A DNA stretch of 52,569 nt. Origin: Chara braunii. Taxonomy: Eukaryota; Streptophyta; Charophyceae; Charales; Characeae. Location of the stretch: positions 137,684 through 190,252 of the forward strand of contig BFEA01000215.1 of assembly GCA_003427395.1 (NCBI GenBank), written 5' to 3'. Positions 21,640-31,440 of this stretch are shown piece by piece; within the stretch, counting starts at the first letter, position 1, and each line of letters opens with the position of its first letter. The position numbers and the translations under genes are program-made. Below the pieces are notes generated by a model, which was not told the DNA's origin, searched no databases, and was given only the letters and a program-made list of their open reading frames with translations.

Positions 21640-22330
21640 GAATGGCGGGGTGTCACGTGTCCAACGAAAGAGTTAGGTGCTGAAGGGCAACGAAGGGCAT
21701 GGAAGGTCTGTTCCCCTCCGGACTACCAGTGAGTGGTCACCGGCAGGTTCAGTGGTTTTGTCTTGCTACGTGGCGAGTGAGGGGTAAAGTGAAGCCACGG
21801 TCCGTTAGTCCTTATTGTTCAGTCTTTTTTTTATGGCCGAGAGAGTGGCCATGTGATGGATGAGTTCCCTTCTGTTCCCAGCTGCTTTTACGGGAAAAAA
21901 AAAAAAAAAAAAAAAAGAACAATCTGGGAACTATGAAAATAGTTGAAGGTCCTTCGGGACATCCGTTAAAATTGGAACGATACAGAGAAAGAAGATTAGC
22001 ATGGCCCCTGCGCTTTCAAGGATGACACGCACAAATAGAGAAATGGTCCGGAGGAAAGTTCAAGAAAACATGAATAACTGCTGGCCTATTTCTAGGCTTT
22101 TTTTTTTTATTTTTTTTAATTCAAGCCGCAGTTACTTAAAAAGAAAGCCACAGAAGTCCTCCGAATGATCAGAACCCCTTGTGATGAGAGGTTAGTTTAT
22201 ATGCTTTGATCCATTCGTGGCTTGAGTGACCTCCGTTTTTTTTTCGTTCTGATCCCGTTTTTTGGGAAGTAGCTTCAAGATAGTAACCTGATTTCGATTT
22301 TCAGATGATTGTAAATCCGATTTTTTTATC
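21640..22330. other. 691 bp segment inserted into LINE ORF1, carrying a U6-like sequence
   Basis: It lies exactly between the two 155 bp direct repeats and has no LINE coding similarity. It contains a poly-A run (21895-21916), the U6-like sequence (21949-22049) on the plus strand and T-rich tracts. Its origin is unknown; it interrupts the DUF4283-like reading frame. Confidence 0.75.
21949..22049 (+). pseudogene. U6 spliceosomal snRNA-like sequence with two 4-base insertions
   Basis: It matches U6 along its full length: 5' stem-loop 'gtccttcgggacatcc', 'aaaattggaacgatacagaga', 'gattagcatggcccctgcgc' and 'aaggatgacacgcacaaat.gagaaatggtcc'. U6 is the catalytic snRNA of the spliceosome, normally transcribed by Pol III. 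This copy differs by an extra AAAG just after or within ACAGAGA and an extra TTTC after CTGCGC. These two insertions are mutually complementary. It also lacks the terminal T-run, and no clear upstream sequence element or well-placed TATA box is visible. I therefore call it a pseudogene or variant, though a functional divergent U6 cannot be excluded. Confidence 0.8.
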
Positions 22331-22488
22331 CAATTCAACATAACCCGGTTTTCTCAGGTCAACTACTAGGTATTTTTTTTATACGTTGTACGGGCGGAGG
22401 GAACCAGATCGAACCGGATCGACCACAGATCCGGGGAGACGGGATCAGAAAAGGCCTGGGAGGTTTTCATGACTTCTATCCAAAAGCC
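22331..22488. repeat. 155 bp direct repeat flanking the U6-bearing insert, right copy
   Basis: Second copy of the segment at 21485-21639. On the minus strand it follows 'VLKKAFG', and the ORF1 frame then stops because 'ggggaa' of the left copy is replaced by 'ggatagaa'. Confidence 0.92.
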
Positions 22489-23102
22489 TTCTTCAGCACT
22501 CCCAATATGTGTGGTAGAGCCGAGACTGGCACCTTCAATACTTCAATCCAAAAATACCTAAATTTCAAAGCATCGTTCCACTCAAACAGCTCATTCTTTG
22601 TCATCCAGGGTCTAAAACGCACCCTGTACTTTTTTTTGTCCAACTCAATTAGATCCTCTCCCTTTCGGCGCATCCAGAGAGCTTTTTCCTTGTGACTAGC
22701 TACGTGCGTAACTAGGTTTCTCCCTTCGTTCCTAAAATATTCCCCTCTTCGGGGTGGCCTGAATCCAACCCGACTTTGCCCACCCATCCGCATAAATTCT
22801 TACTAACTTGCCGAAGAGGCCTGAACCCAACCCAACTTTACCCACCCATCCTCATAAATTCTTAGTAACTTGTTCTTGACTGACACAGGGAGGGAGGTAG
22901 AGGCGTCCCCAAAATGGCCAGATGGCATGGTCATAAATGATAAAACCCATTCAACACTTTCCCCAAAATTGACGACGACTTTCACAAAGTCTGGCCCAGT
23001 CTCTACCACTGTCGGTGCAAGATCTTCTGGAAGAATACTGTTTGCATAACAATCCTGCATCAGGTCCTTCACCTGTGTTTTCTCCTCCTCACTGGCACTC
23101 AA
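22476..23102 (-). pseudogene. LINE ORF1, DUF4283-like N-terminal domain
   Basis: The minus-strand frame from 23102 begins MSASEEEKTQVKDLM and runs through 'VVNFGESVEWVLSFM'. After a frame change it gives 'RVRFRPWMTKNELFEWN' and 'FRYFWIEVLKVPVSALPHIL'. The 'RPWM....FWI.V..+P' pattern is that of DUF4283, an RNA-binding-like domain at the start of plant LINE ORF1 proteins. The frame change is explained by an internal tandem duplication of about 62 bp (about 22741-22870), both copies containing 'aacccaacc(c)gactttgcccacccatcc'. The protein is then cut by the direct repeat and insert. Confidence 0.65.
22741..22870. repeat. Tandem duplication, about 62 bp, inside LINE ORF1
   Basis: 'cctgaa.ccaaccc.actt..cccacccatcc.cataaattctta.taacttg' occurs twice in a row with several substitutions. 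It breaks the ORF1 frame. Confidence 0.85.
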
Positions 23103-23839
23103 TGGACGGGGTGGGAACCGAGCCTAGTAGCTGATTACTTGTTGACGTCATCACAAATCCCCTGCGAAGCTCTCCCTTCCACAGCGTGAGGACCAGGGAG
23201 AAAATAAAACAAAAGAGCAGGAGACGTTGACTAACACTAAGCATTTTAAAACAAGCATAAAAAAAATATACCTGTAGTTAAAGAAATTAGTAAAATTAGT
23301 AAATTTTTCCCTGTGTCATGAGTGTCGACGGTTCTCTCGTGGGGCTGATCCCCTGAGACGAACAGGCGCCGAGCAGAATCGAGATTACGTTCGTGTCCCT
23401 AACAGCCGGGAACATTTCCTGAAATCACATTTCTATCACTGTCGTAGGTAAAGCGGTTGGTAGAGACACCTTGCCCCGAAAAAGTGAGTGAGAAGGAGGA
23501 CAGATAATTAAGTGAGTGTGATCTCCAACATGACTCCTTCCACTCTGTTGCAACCATGACTGGTGACGAGGTAGTGTGCCGACCAACACCATCGAATGAT
23601 GGTGACAGCAGGCAGCAGGTGCAGCTCCCCACCAATAGATGGAGCCCACAGTGAAGCTGGTAGGAGTGTATGCTCTTATCATCACTCCTAACAGCAGTCA
23701 TGAGGTGGAATGTGTGGAGGTACAAGTCGTGGAGACTTTCTCGAGGCGGGGCAGGAGAGGTGGACTCCTTTCCTTAATCCTAAAACACGATTAGCGCTAA
23801 TTCCCTCGCGAGGATTAGCGCAATGCGAGAATTAGCGGT

Positions 23840-23891
23840 CACTTTGTTTTTTCTAACGTGGTGGAAAGCCCACGTTAGAAAAAACAAAGTG
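23840..23891. repeat. Perfect inverted repeat, 21 bp arms, 10-base loop
   Basis: The arm at 23840-23860 is exactly the reverse complement of 23871-23891, separated by 'gtggaaagcc'. A further small palindromic cluster ('gattagcgctaatt', 'ctcgcgag', 'attagcg') lies directly upstream at 23790-23838. It could be a young foldback element, a small-RNA precursor or a palindromic insertion scar. Confidence 0.95.
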
Positions 23892-23939
23892 TGTGGCATC
23901 AGCTCTGCAAAGTTTCTTTTTGTTTGCTCTAGGGCCTTG

Positions 23940-24075
23940 CGCTGCTACTCACCCAATGTGCAAATGAGAATATATCTTCCGCAAGAACATGGGAAGACAC
24001 ACCTACATATTTCGTCGTTGTGCATGTGATGAGTCTACATATTTCGTCATTGTGCATGTGATGAGTCGTGGAGTA
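23940..24075. mobile_element. MITE-like element, copy 6 (degenerate)
   Basis: 'gctgctactcacccaatgtgcaaatgagaatatatcttccgc' at the left and 'gatgagtcgtggagtaaggccc' at the right resemble the arms of the CTCCACTACTCACC family. Inside, 'acatatttcgtc.ttgtgcatgtgatgagtc' is duplicated. Confidence 0.45.
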
Positions 24076-24445
24076 AGGCCCATAAGGCAGCCTGCACGAA
24101 TGTTATGTCGATTGCTTTTTGCTTTGTTTGTGAAAGCCGCACCATTATATGCCGAAAAACGAGTCCGGCGCCCCTTACATATAAGCCGCAGCCATACAGG
24201 GCTGGGAAAAACACTCCCGACCAAATCCCATCCCCGATGGCAGCCAACAAATGAATCGAAGGTTACTCAAACCCTAACTGCTATGAACCAGCCATTGAAA
24301 AGGAACCATAGTTTATGGAGGATGTTTCACACACACACACACACACGAAAAAAAAAAAACACAAAAAAAAAAAAAAAAAAAAAAAAAAGGATGCCCTTAC
24401 CACCCCTGTAAGCGTGCCCCTATAATGAAGCTTTCTCAAAAAAAA

Positions 24446-24566
24446 ACAAAGCAAGCACAGCTTAGAGAAAATTTGAATTTGAATAAAACAAAGCAAGCAC
24501 ATCTTAGAGAAAATTTGAATTTGAAAAAAACAAAGCAAGCACAGCTTAGAGAAAATTTGAATTTGA
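24446..24566. repeat. Tandem repeat, 42 bp, three copies
   Basis: 'acaaagcaagcacagcttag' followed by 'agaaaatttgaatttgaa' starts at 24446, 24488 and 24530 with only one or two differences. The Lys/Asn-rich frame through it is a by-product of the period being divisible by three. Confidence 0.95.
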
Positions 24567-25337
24567 GTCTCGAGCTATTCAACTCAGTAAACAAGAGGCT
24601 CCCTACTACCCACCAACTAACCAATATCGTCACCAAATTTCAGATTACTATGCCCCAGTACTCTAATAATGTAATTTGTAGTTAGTGTCCCCTAATTACT
24701 CCACAACCCTAATATGCTAATTAAGAAGTGAATGTAGTTTCGATTCCCCTACAAAAAGACTCTCTATTTTCGTTTGTCCTTTGACTCCTTCCCCCCTGTC
24801 AGATTACTCAGTCATATTACTAACTACATAACTGAAATGACAACAACGCCCTTGTGAAGCTGGCCATCACGGTTGCAATCCAAGTCCTTTCCCACCGATG
24901 AACGGAACGTGAGCGACATGACCAAATCAGGGTCACCGACCTGTGAGGTCATGTGCAATTCCACTCAACTCAAAATTGCAGGCCAAAACATCTCATCCAG
25001 CAGCACCAACACACCAATTTGTTTGGAGAGCCAGAGCGTTTTTGGACCTCCCGAGTTCTTGTCTCTGCTCCTTATGTCCAGACACGTCATCTTGTGCACC
25101 CTACATCTTTCTTTCTTTATTTCTTTCTTCTTTTCTTTTCTTTTTCTTGCTCTGTGCCCTGTATCTTGAAGCCTTCAAGCCAAACACTATGCGTAGGAAA
25201 GATAGGTGTCCTGTTTGGACTGAAGCAAAACAGGCTAGGTGGGCGAGGTCTGCGAAGAAAAGAAAAAAAAATTGGTTCGGGGGCAGTGGTGGTTTAACCC
25301 TCTCATACAGGTGCAGGAGAGAGCCGGCCCCTTCAAC
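24567..25337. other. No gene recognised
   Basis: AT-rich to mixed DNA. A pyrimidine-rich tract (25105-25155) gives Phe/Leu-rich frames. Nothing else is assignable. Confidence 0.45.
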
Positions 25338-25440
25338 CCGAAAACAACATACGGTCATTATCGCTGTATGTAGACTGAAAGATACCTGAAATACAACTAC
25401 AATTAACCTTAATTGTATTTCAGTGAGCAAGGTAATGGGT
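25338..25440. repeat. Dispersed repeat B, copy 2
   Basis: Shares ordered blocks with 13082-13190 ('acggtcattat.gctgtat.tagactgaaagat', 'aatacaactaca', 'agcaaggt'). It abuts the left TIR of the element at 25479-25758. Confidence 0.6.
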
Positions 25441-25478
25441 TCCACTGCAGGAGTGGTATGCATACCAGACCACGGGGG

Positions 25479-25758
25479 AGGTCCCACTAGTAAAAGTTTT
25501 GGATTGCACGCCTGTATCCGGACATGATTTTGGAGAGGTGCAGATAATCATGATTGATCTGCTTTTCTCCCACTGGCAAAAAGTTTTGGATTGCACACTT
25601 GTATCTGGACATGATTTTAGCGAGGTGCAGATAAGCAAAAAGTTTCGGATTGCACACCTGCATCTGGAGTCTGGACATGATTTTGGAGTGGGGCAGATAA
25701 TCACCATTGATGTGCTTTTCCGCATCTCTGCATCCAATCCTCTTTGCTAGTGGGACCT
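25479..25758. mobile_element. MITE-like element with about 17 bp terminal inverted repeats and internal tandem repeats
   Basis: The left end AGGTCCCACTAGTAAAAG (25479-25496) is mirrored by CTTTGCTAGTGGGACCT (25742-25758). Inside are three imperfect copies of a unit 'agttttggattgcacacctgtatctggacatgattttgg' with 'aggtgcagataatca', at about 25493, 25579 and 25638. No transposase is encoded. No clear target duplication was found; the right flank is 'cacctcgag' and the left is 'cacggggg'. Confidence 0.7.
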
Positions 25759-26817
25759 CACCTCGAGATAGCTCAAACCCTTCACTGATTTCCAGGTTCC
25801 CTAATCTCCAACGTAACTTCGTCCTCCTCCCGAGCCAACTGCCACACCCCCCACCACACCCGTCACACCCGGCCCAGTCACTACTGTGCCCCCCCCGGAC
25901 CCCTAGGCCTTCCCCTCGCTGGCCCGCCTCCACCACCACCCCTCCTCGCCCATGCCCCCCCCTCCTCCAACTGCCCCCCCACCACCCCTCCCCACCCATG
26001 TCCTCCCGACCGCTTAACTTGCTGGCACGTGGCTTGCATTGGCCACAACAGACAACGCGAGGGGCATATGAAGGCTGGAGTGAAGACAACAACAGCGGCA
26101 ATGGCACCAAGACCAGAGCAACAGCTGTAGTCTCACTGCCGCATGCCCTGCAGTTGGAACCATGGAAACCGACGCGTCCAAGGGAGCAGGGCCCTCTGAC
26201 CACGAATGCAGCCCAGCGAAGGGATACTGCGATCGAGCAGCCTACGGTGAAACGGTTCATGGGCTTAAGGGTGCATGAGGTCGTGCCTCAAAGGTTTAGG
26301 AACTGACGGAGCACTGCTAAATGTAACCACGAGCTGCACCACAAGACTCAGGGGTTCAAACGGGAGGCAGACCCTCGGCTTCACAGCATCTGGACACAAG
26401 CCCTGTTCGCTGGTCGCACTCTTCAAGACGCAGGACTGCATCACACACCGAGTGATGCACAAAATGGATTCGGATGTACACACACAGTCTCTTCTCATTG
26501 ACTTGCTTTCTGTTGCACTGCATCGCATTGCATCGCATTCCACCTCATTGCTGATCCTCAGGCTTCAAGGAACACGACAGTGTTATGCATGGGTTTTGAG
26601 AGGGTACAGGGTTTAAGGGGTTTAAATGGACAGACATAGCAATAACAAACAGGGGTGCTGCTGAACAGGGCTGGGCTAATAGAAAAGGGGCACTCCAAGA
26701 AGGGATGGGTGATACTGGCAGCTCCATGGGACAATGGAGCCCCGGGCTGACACAGAAATGACCACAGTCCTAGGAAACAACAAACAGCAAACTCTGTGTC
26801 ATAAGACGTATCAATGG
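25759..26817. other. C-rich tract and unique DNA without a supported gene
   Basis: 25840-26010 is rich in CCACC/CCCC and yields a Pro-rich plus-strand frame (25707-26306) and a Gly-rich minus-strand frame. The end of the plus frame ('EQPTVKRFMG') is not low-complexity, but no family was recognised. 26515-26545 carries 'gcattgcatcgcattcc' short repeats. Confidence 0.4.
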
Positions 26818-26875
26818 GACGCTGGACCCAGTTTCCAGCAGGTGCTGCTCCCCACTCATAGATGGAGCAGCCCGA
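26818..26875 (+). repeat. Dispersed 53 bp repeat, copy 2
   Basis: GGGACGCTGGACCCAGTTTCC through 'ggtgctgctccccactcatagatggagc', as at 15578 and 31017. Confidence 0.75.
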
Positions 26876-27739
26876 CAGGTAAGCCCTCAATTCTGACGGT
26901 TCTCTTACGACCACTGGAATAGAGGGCTTACGCAAGGGCTACTTCCCGCAAAAAAAAAAAAAAACAAAAAAAAAAGGCTCCTACACATCTTATTATCGAG
27001 GGACGGGGACACTGAAGTCCTCCTGTGGTCAGCCCACACAGGTAAGCTGTTGCAGACACTGCCTGTGCACCACCCAAGGGATCGTCCATGGTGTTGTATG
27101 TTGAGTCTAGACTATGATTGGTTTGCTGGCACACTTGGTCCATGGGGTTGTCTTGATGCTTGCACACTTGTCCCTTACGCGAGCTCAGCATAGCACACGT
27201 TTAGACAATTCAAGTCTGCAGCTCGGTAGGTTAACACTGGTTCATGAGGTTCGGATTCGAGGTTTGATATCGGAAAAATGTCTTCACGAATAAACATTGT
27301 GGGGATGCAGACTAGGGTTGTGGGCGGTTGATCACGTGGTATTGGTGACTACATATCCCTCAAGTGTCCGCTTTTGTTTTGTCCCGTAGTAGGATTGCGC
27401 TTAGTTTCGACTTCAGTTCTTCATCACAAGTTTGATTGCTGTGGCTGTGGAGTCCCTTTTCACTTGCCCATTCCCGTCGGCTACGATTTTCAGCTGGTGG
27501 ATGTTTTCCTGGCGTTCCCGAATCATCTACGGCGCCCTTCCATCTGACCAGGGATAAGAGCCCTGGCCTGATTGAGTCTCAATGTCTTTATGAAGGCTCT
27601 GTTCACATGCTCGGAAATGGGCCCAGCCTTCATATGACATAGATCAAGAACCATCATTTTTTTATTTTTTATTTTTTTTGAGACTTCGTCTACGGGAAAC
27701 CTACTTAACAAGGTGATAAGAGCATCCCCGGTATGTATC
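26876..27739. other. No gene recognised
   Basis: Contains a poly-A run (26950-26974). A stretch at 27205-27255 has tRNA A-box-like and B-box-like words but no cloverleaf. T-rich tracts occur near 27655-27680. Confidence 0.45.
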
Positions 27740-28150
27740 CATCTATTGGTGGGGAGCTACACCTGCTGGAAATTGGGTCCAGCGTCCCTGTACAGTGATG
27801 TGAATGTATCTGCTGGAAATTGGATCCACCGTCCCTGTCCGATGATGTGAATGAATCTGCTGGAAATCGGGTCCAGCGTCCCTATGCAGAGATGCATTGG
27901 TATATCCAACTACCTATGCATGCATGTTACGCAATCTATGTCTGATGGAACTATCATGTCCTACAGTCAGACACTGTCCAATCTGTCTGTCTTATCTGCT
28001 CGAAGCAATCTATGTCTGATGGACCTATCATGTCCTACAGTCCGACACTGTCCAATCTGTCTGTCTTATCTGCTGGAAATTGGGTCCAGCATCCCTGTAC
28101 GATGATGTGAATGAAGGTGCTGGAAATCAGGTCTAGCAGTCCTATGCAGA
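27740..28150. repeat. Complex tandem array containing inverted copies of the 53 bp repeat
   Basis: 'ccatctattggtggggagct.cacctgctggaaattgggtccagcgtccc' (27748-27793) is the reverse complement of the dispersed 53 bp repeat. 'ctgctggaaat.gg.tccagcgtcc' then recurs at about 27810, 27857 and 28070, with 'gatgatgtgaatgaa' spacers. A separate unit 'caatctatgtctgatgga.ctatcatgtcctacagt' with 'cgacactgtccaatctgtctgtc' occurs at about 27930, 28008 and 28192. Confidence 0.75.
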
Positions 28151-28754
28151 GATGTATTGATGTCTCCAACTACCTATGCATGCACGTTAAGCAATCTATG
28201 TCAGATGAACCTATCATGTCCTATAGTCAGAAGCTGTCTGTATATGTACATCAACCCATATAAGACCACATCCAATCTGTATATCATCATTCATCGATTT
28301 ATACATTTCCCCTGAAGGGAAAACCCTATCCCTACCCCAGCATAGGATCACAGTAAGCGCGGCATGAAGCCCAATTCTGTAAAACAGTGCAGAAATCAAA
28401 CGCTAACATCAAACCCTAACACCGATATGAAGGAAACCCCAGAGTTGATGTACTGTATGTGACCTGGAAGTTGAGTCCAACGTCTCTGAAGAATGATATG
28501 TGTAGGCAGACCATATATGCACTTGGCTCACCTGTATCACCAAAAGGAGCAGAGGCCTGCCATTGATTACTTCCAACCTAGGGGAAGGATTGACCTCTTG
28601 CTCGTAAATCTTATATCCTCTATACAATGATGTATATACCTATACATTGATTACTTCCAACCTAGGGGAACCGAGCATGGGCAAGAGCAGGGCGCGTGTT
28701 AGCGCTCGCGCAATGGAGGAGCATGCTGACGTCAACGCGCGTGCTGGAGGTGTG
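28151..28754. other. No gene recognised
   Basis: 'acattgattacttccaacctaggggaa' occurs twice (about 28560 and 28645). Otherwise unique DNA without coding features. Confidence 0.45.
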
Positions 28755-29010
28755 GCGCTTACCGCGTGCGCTTGGCGGGGCGCTGGTCAGCCATCGGTGG
28801 CGAGGCGCTGGTTGTGCGCTGGTAGCGGGGCGCTGGTGGGTTGAAGGTGGCAAGGCACTGGCTCCTTGACAGTAGCGAGGCACTGGTTGCTCGCGGACGG
28901 CGAGGCGCTGGCTACGGGTAAGCAACGAGGCACTGGCGACTGGCGGATGGCGTGGTGCTGGCTTCATGCACGTGGCATGGTGCTGACAGCTAGCGCGTGG
29001 GGACGCGTTG
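28755..29010. repeat. GC-rich minisatellite, about 30 bp units
   Basis: The core 'gcgaggc(g/a)ctgg' recurs about every 30 bases roughly eight or nine times, with variable linkers such as 'ttgctcgcggacg' and 'ctacgggtaagcaa'. Frames on both strands are Ala/Arg-rich by-products. Confidence 0.8.
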
Positions 29011-29500
29011 GCATGAGGACGCTGTGAGGGGAAAAAAGGATCTGGCAATAGCGCTTAACGCATGTGTGGCATCCAGAGGCACTTGGCCAATCCATGTCAC
29101 AGGCTGACGTGACGGCTGGCCTGAGGCATTGTGGAAGAGGGAGAATAGTGGTGGAAGTCGTTGTTTGTCCATTTCCCCTGTGCTTTCCACTTCAAGGACT
29201 CCATAGCCAATGCCCTGATAGAGGCTGGAGCACTCAAGCGAGTTGGCGAAAGTCGACGTTTGTGGAAGAAAGTGGAGTCAGAACCGTGGAACCAAAGTGT
29301 GGAGACCGCTGGAGCAGCTTGGAGCATCATTACAACAGGAGAATCGTCGGCGAGATCATCATCAAGGGATTTCTTCTTCATTCTTGTGTTCTTTTGTTGT
29401 TTTTTTTTTTTGTGCATGGTTTTCGTCAGAAGCATCTCTTTATCATCAACATTGTCGCTGGTTGTCTTCACATATCAAAGTTGCTCGTCATATACGCCAC
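29011..29500. other. No gene recognised
   Basis: Mixed DNA leading into His/Ser/Phe-rich low-complexity frames; no conserved domain. Confidence 0.4.
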
Positions 29501-29800
29501 CCGCATCTTTTTTTGCCGGTGGTTGCCATCATTGTTGACGGTGGTCATCATCATCATTTCGCTTCCTCATCTTCTTCATCATTATTCAGACTTCTCCATC
29601 AGAATCATAATCATTGTCATCTTTTATTTTCATTATAGCAATAGTGATTGACCCGCATCTTTTTTTGCCGGTGGTCGCCATCACTGTTGACGGTGGTCAT
29701 CATCATCATTTCACTTCCTCATCTTCTTCATCGTCATTTAGACTTCTCCATCAAAATCATAATCATTGTCATCTTCTATTTTCATTACAACAATAGTGGG
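29501..29800. repeat. Tandem duplication, 152 bp period
   Basis: 'ccgcatctttttttgccggtgg' begins at 29501 and 29653 and each copy extends through 'attgtcatctt.tattttcatta.a.caatagtg'. Divergence is low. The inner part is rich in TCATCATCAT. Confidence 0.9.
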
Positions 29801-29867
29801 GTGTCAATCTTCCACACCGGCCATTAGGGTATAACAAGTCAAACGTTCCTTGTTTCTCACCAATTTT

Positions 29868-29937
29868 ATTCCATCATCATCATCATCATCTATCTACCAA
29901 TCTCAATCTTTATTATCATCATCATCATCATCATCAC
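29868..29937. repeat. (ATC)n microsatellite
   Basis: Two runs of CAT/ATC trinucleotides separated by 'tatctaccaatctcaatctttat'. Confidence 0.9.
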
Positions 29938-31440
29938 AGTTTTTTATTCATTTTTTCATCAATTAGTAGTTATCTCTGTGTTGGTGGTTATATTCTCTTC
30001 GCCCAGATAGGTTATGGTCGTGTTGGTAGGTAGGTCAGTCAGGAAGGGAGCGCTACTCAGCAGGAGTAACACAAGGTGGGAGGTGATTGCCCTCTAGGGA
30101 GTAGACGCAAGTGATGGGAGCTGACCTGGGCTGGGGCTGGGGGATATGTATGGGGGCGCGTTATCTCCTGGCGGAGGCAGACTAGGTTAGAGTGTTAGAT
30201 TTGAGGTACACATTTTAAGGGAATTGGTTACTTCAAGGCAGAAGGGAATGGGGAGGTTATCTCTCTCGTTAGGATTGAGAGGAACTTCGAAGTGATAGTG
30301 GGGCTCAGCTCAGCGGAGGCAGTGAGAGGAGAAGAGGAGAACATGAAACGAGGGGAGAGGAGGATAGTACATGGAAGAAGGGGAGGGGTGGAGAGGAATA
30401 GTCATCAGCATCCTCAACATTATACATCATCTTTGTGATCATCTCAGGGTACTCGTCAAAGTTCATCATCAGAAAGTTTTTTTTTTATCAGGATTCTGAT
30501 ATTATCAGATCCTAGACTTCTAATTGGCATTCTAGCTTAGCTAATTTCATAATTGAGCCTTTTTGTGTAATGGCCAGGTTGAGTTGGCGCCAGAACGACG
30601 CTGGCTGGCGTTGGGCGATGCCCTGTAACTTGCTTTAGTAGGAGCTTGAGGCTTTAATAGAGGTCTGGGAGTGCCGAGGGAGGAAGGTGATCTGCAAACT
30701 TGACTAATGGCTACAATCTGGCCGAGGATGATCGGAGTTGGGGTGGGTAGCATTGCCCTGTAACCAAGCCAAATTGGGGTGTGAGACCAAGAAGACCTGA
30801 TTGGTGCACAACACAAGCTCAGTTAAGATTGGTTGGTTGGAATGGATACAGGAAATTAGGAATATGATATTATTTGAGTGTTGAGTAGACATTCATTCTG
30901 ATTAGTCATCATTTATCTCTTATCATCCTGAATCATCCTAAATCATCCTAAATGATCCTTGATCATCCCAAATTATCATCAATGATCATCAATCATGAAT
31001 GTATTTCTATTATAAGGGACGCTGGGCCCGTGCCTAGGACGTGCTGCTCCCCACAAATAGTCTGGAGCAATTTAAAAAAAAAAGGATGTACATACCTATT
31101 ATTTCGCACATATGCTCACCAGCAACATCAAAGGTAATCATCAACAGTCCTTTCGTGATTAAGAGTTAAGGGTCAGGAAGATGAGAGGCAATCAAGGCTA
31201 ATCGTCTCAGAGCGATCATCTATCCTATCCCCACCCAGCACCAGAAAAGAAGACACTATTCATCATGAGAAAACACTGGGTAGGGATGGGGGGAATAGTA
31301 AATCTTACCTCCAAACCCCACTTCACCAGCCGCAACAAGGCACTAATTCTCCCCTACTGTATTGATGGCGGCATCTTTCCCATAATGCCGATAAGGAGCT
31401 TGGATGCAGAACCACCACTCTCTGCCCGTCTGCCCCCATG
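29938..31440. other. No gene recognised
   Basis: G/A-rich stretch (30290-30400). 'atcatcctaaatcatcct' repeats (30918-30975). The third plus-strand copy of the dispersed 53 bp repeat at 31017-31072. No supported coding region. Confidence 0.45.
31017..31072 (+). repeat. Dispersed 53 bp repeat, copy 3 (diverged)
   Basis: Starts GGGACGCTGGGCCCGTGCCTA and ends 'cgtgctgctccccacaaatagtctggagc'. The order of blocks is as in the other copies. Confidence 0.65.

Larger units (their letters stand above)
15600..23102 (-). mobile_element. Decayed LINE (L1-like non-LTR retrotransposon)
   Basis: Read on the minus strand, the order is ORF1 (DUF4283-like, 23102 to about 21440), an acidic/basic linker (about 21415-20350), then ORF2 with APE-type endonuclease (about 19745-18920), reverse transcriptase (about 18110-17430) and a zinc-binding C-terminus (about 15970-15860) ending in a 'W..RN..VF' motif (about 15700). 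This is the arrangement of plant L1-like LINEs. Every domain is broken by stops and frameshifts, so the copy is long dead. A foreign 0.7 kb segment with a U6-like sequence splits ORF1. The exact 5' and 3' ends and a target duplication could not be fixed. Confidence 0.8.
23103..24436. other. No gene recognised; LINE 5' flank, hairpin, MITE-like copy, CA repeat
   Basis: Includes a partial dispersed repeat at about 23607-23645 ('gcagcaggtgcagctccccaccaatagatggagc'), a perfect hairpin (23840-23891), a MITE-like copy (about 23940-24075), a CA run (about 24331-24346) and a poly-A tract (24363-24388). Confidence 0.5.

Noticed and set aside
25487-26306. Long overlapping frames on both strands (Pro-rich plus, Gly-rich minus)
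   Set aside because: Low-complexity C-rich tract makes both frames open; no family features.
27205-27260. tRNA-like A-box and B-box words
   Set aside because: The stretch cannot be folded into a cloverleaf and no second copy was seen to support a SINE.
30918-30975. Regular ATCATCCTAAATC repeats considered as a CRISPR-like array
   Set aside because: Units are contiguous without unique spacers; a simple microsatellite in nuclear DNA.
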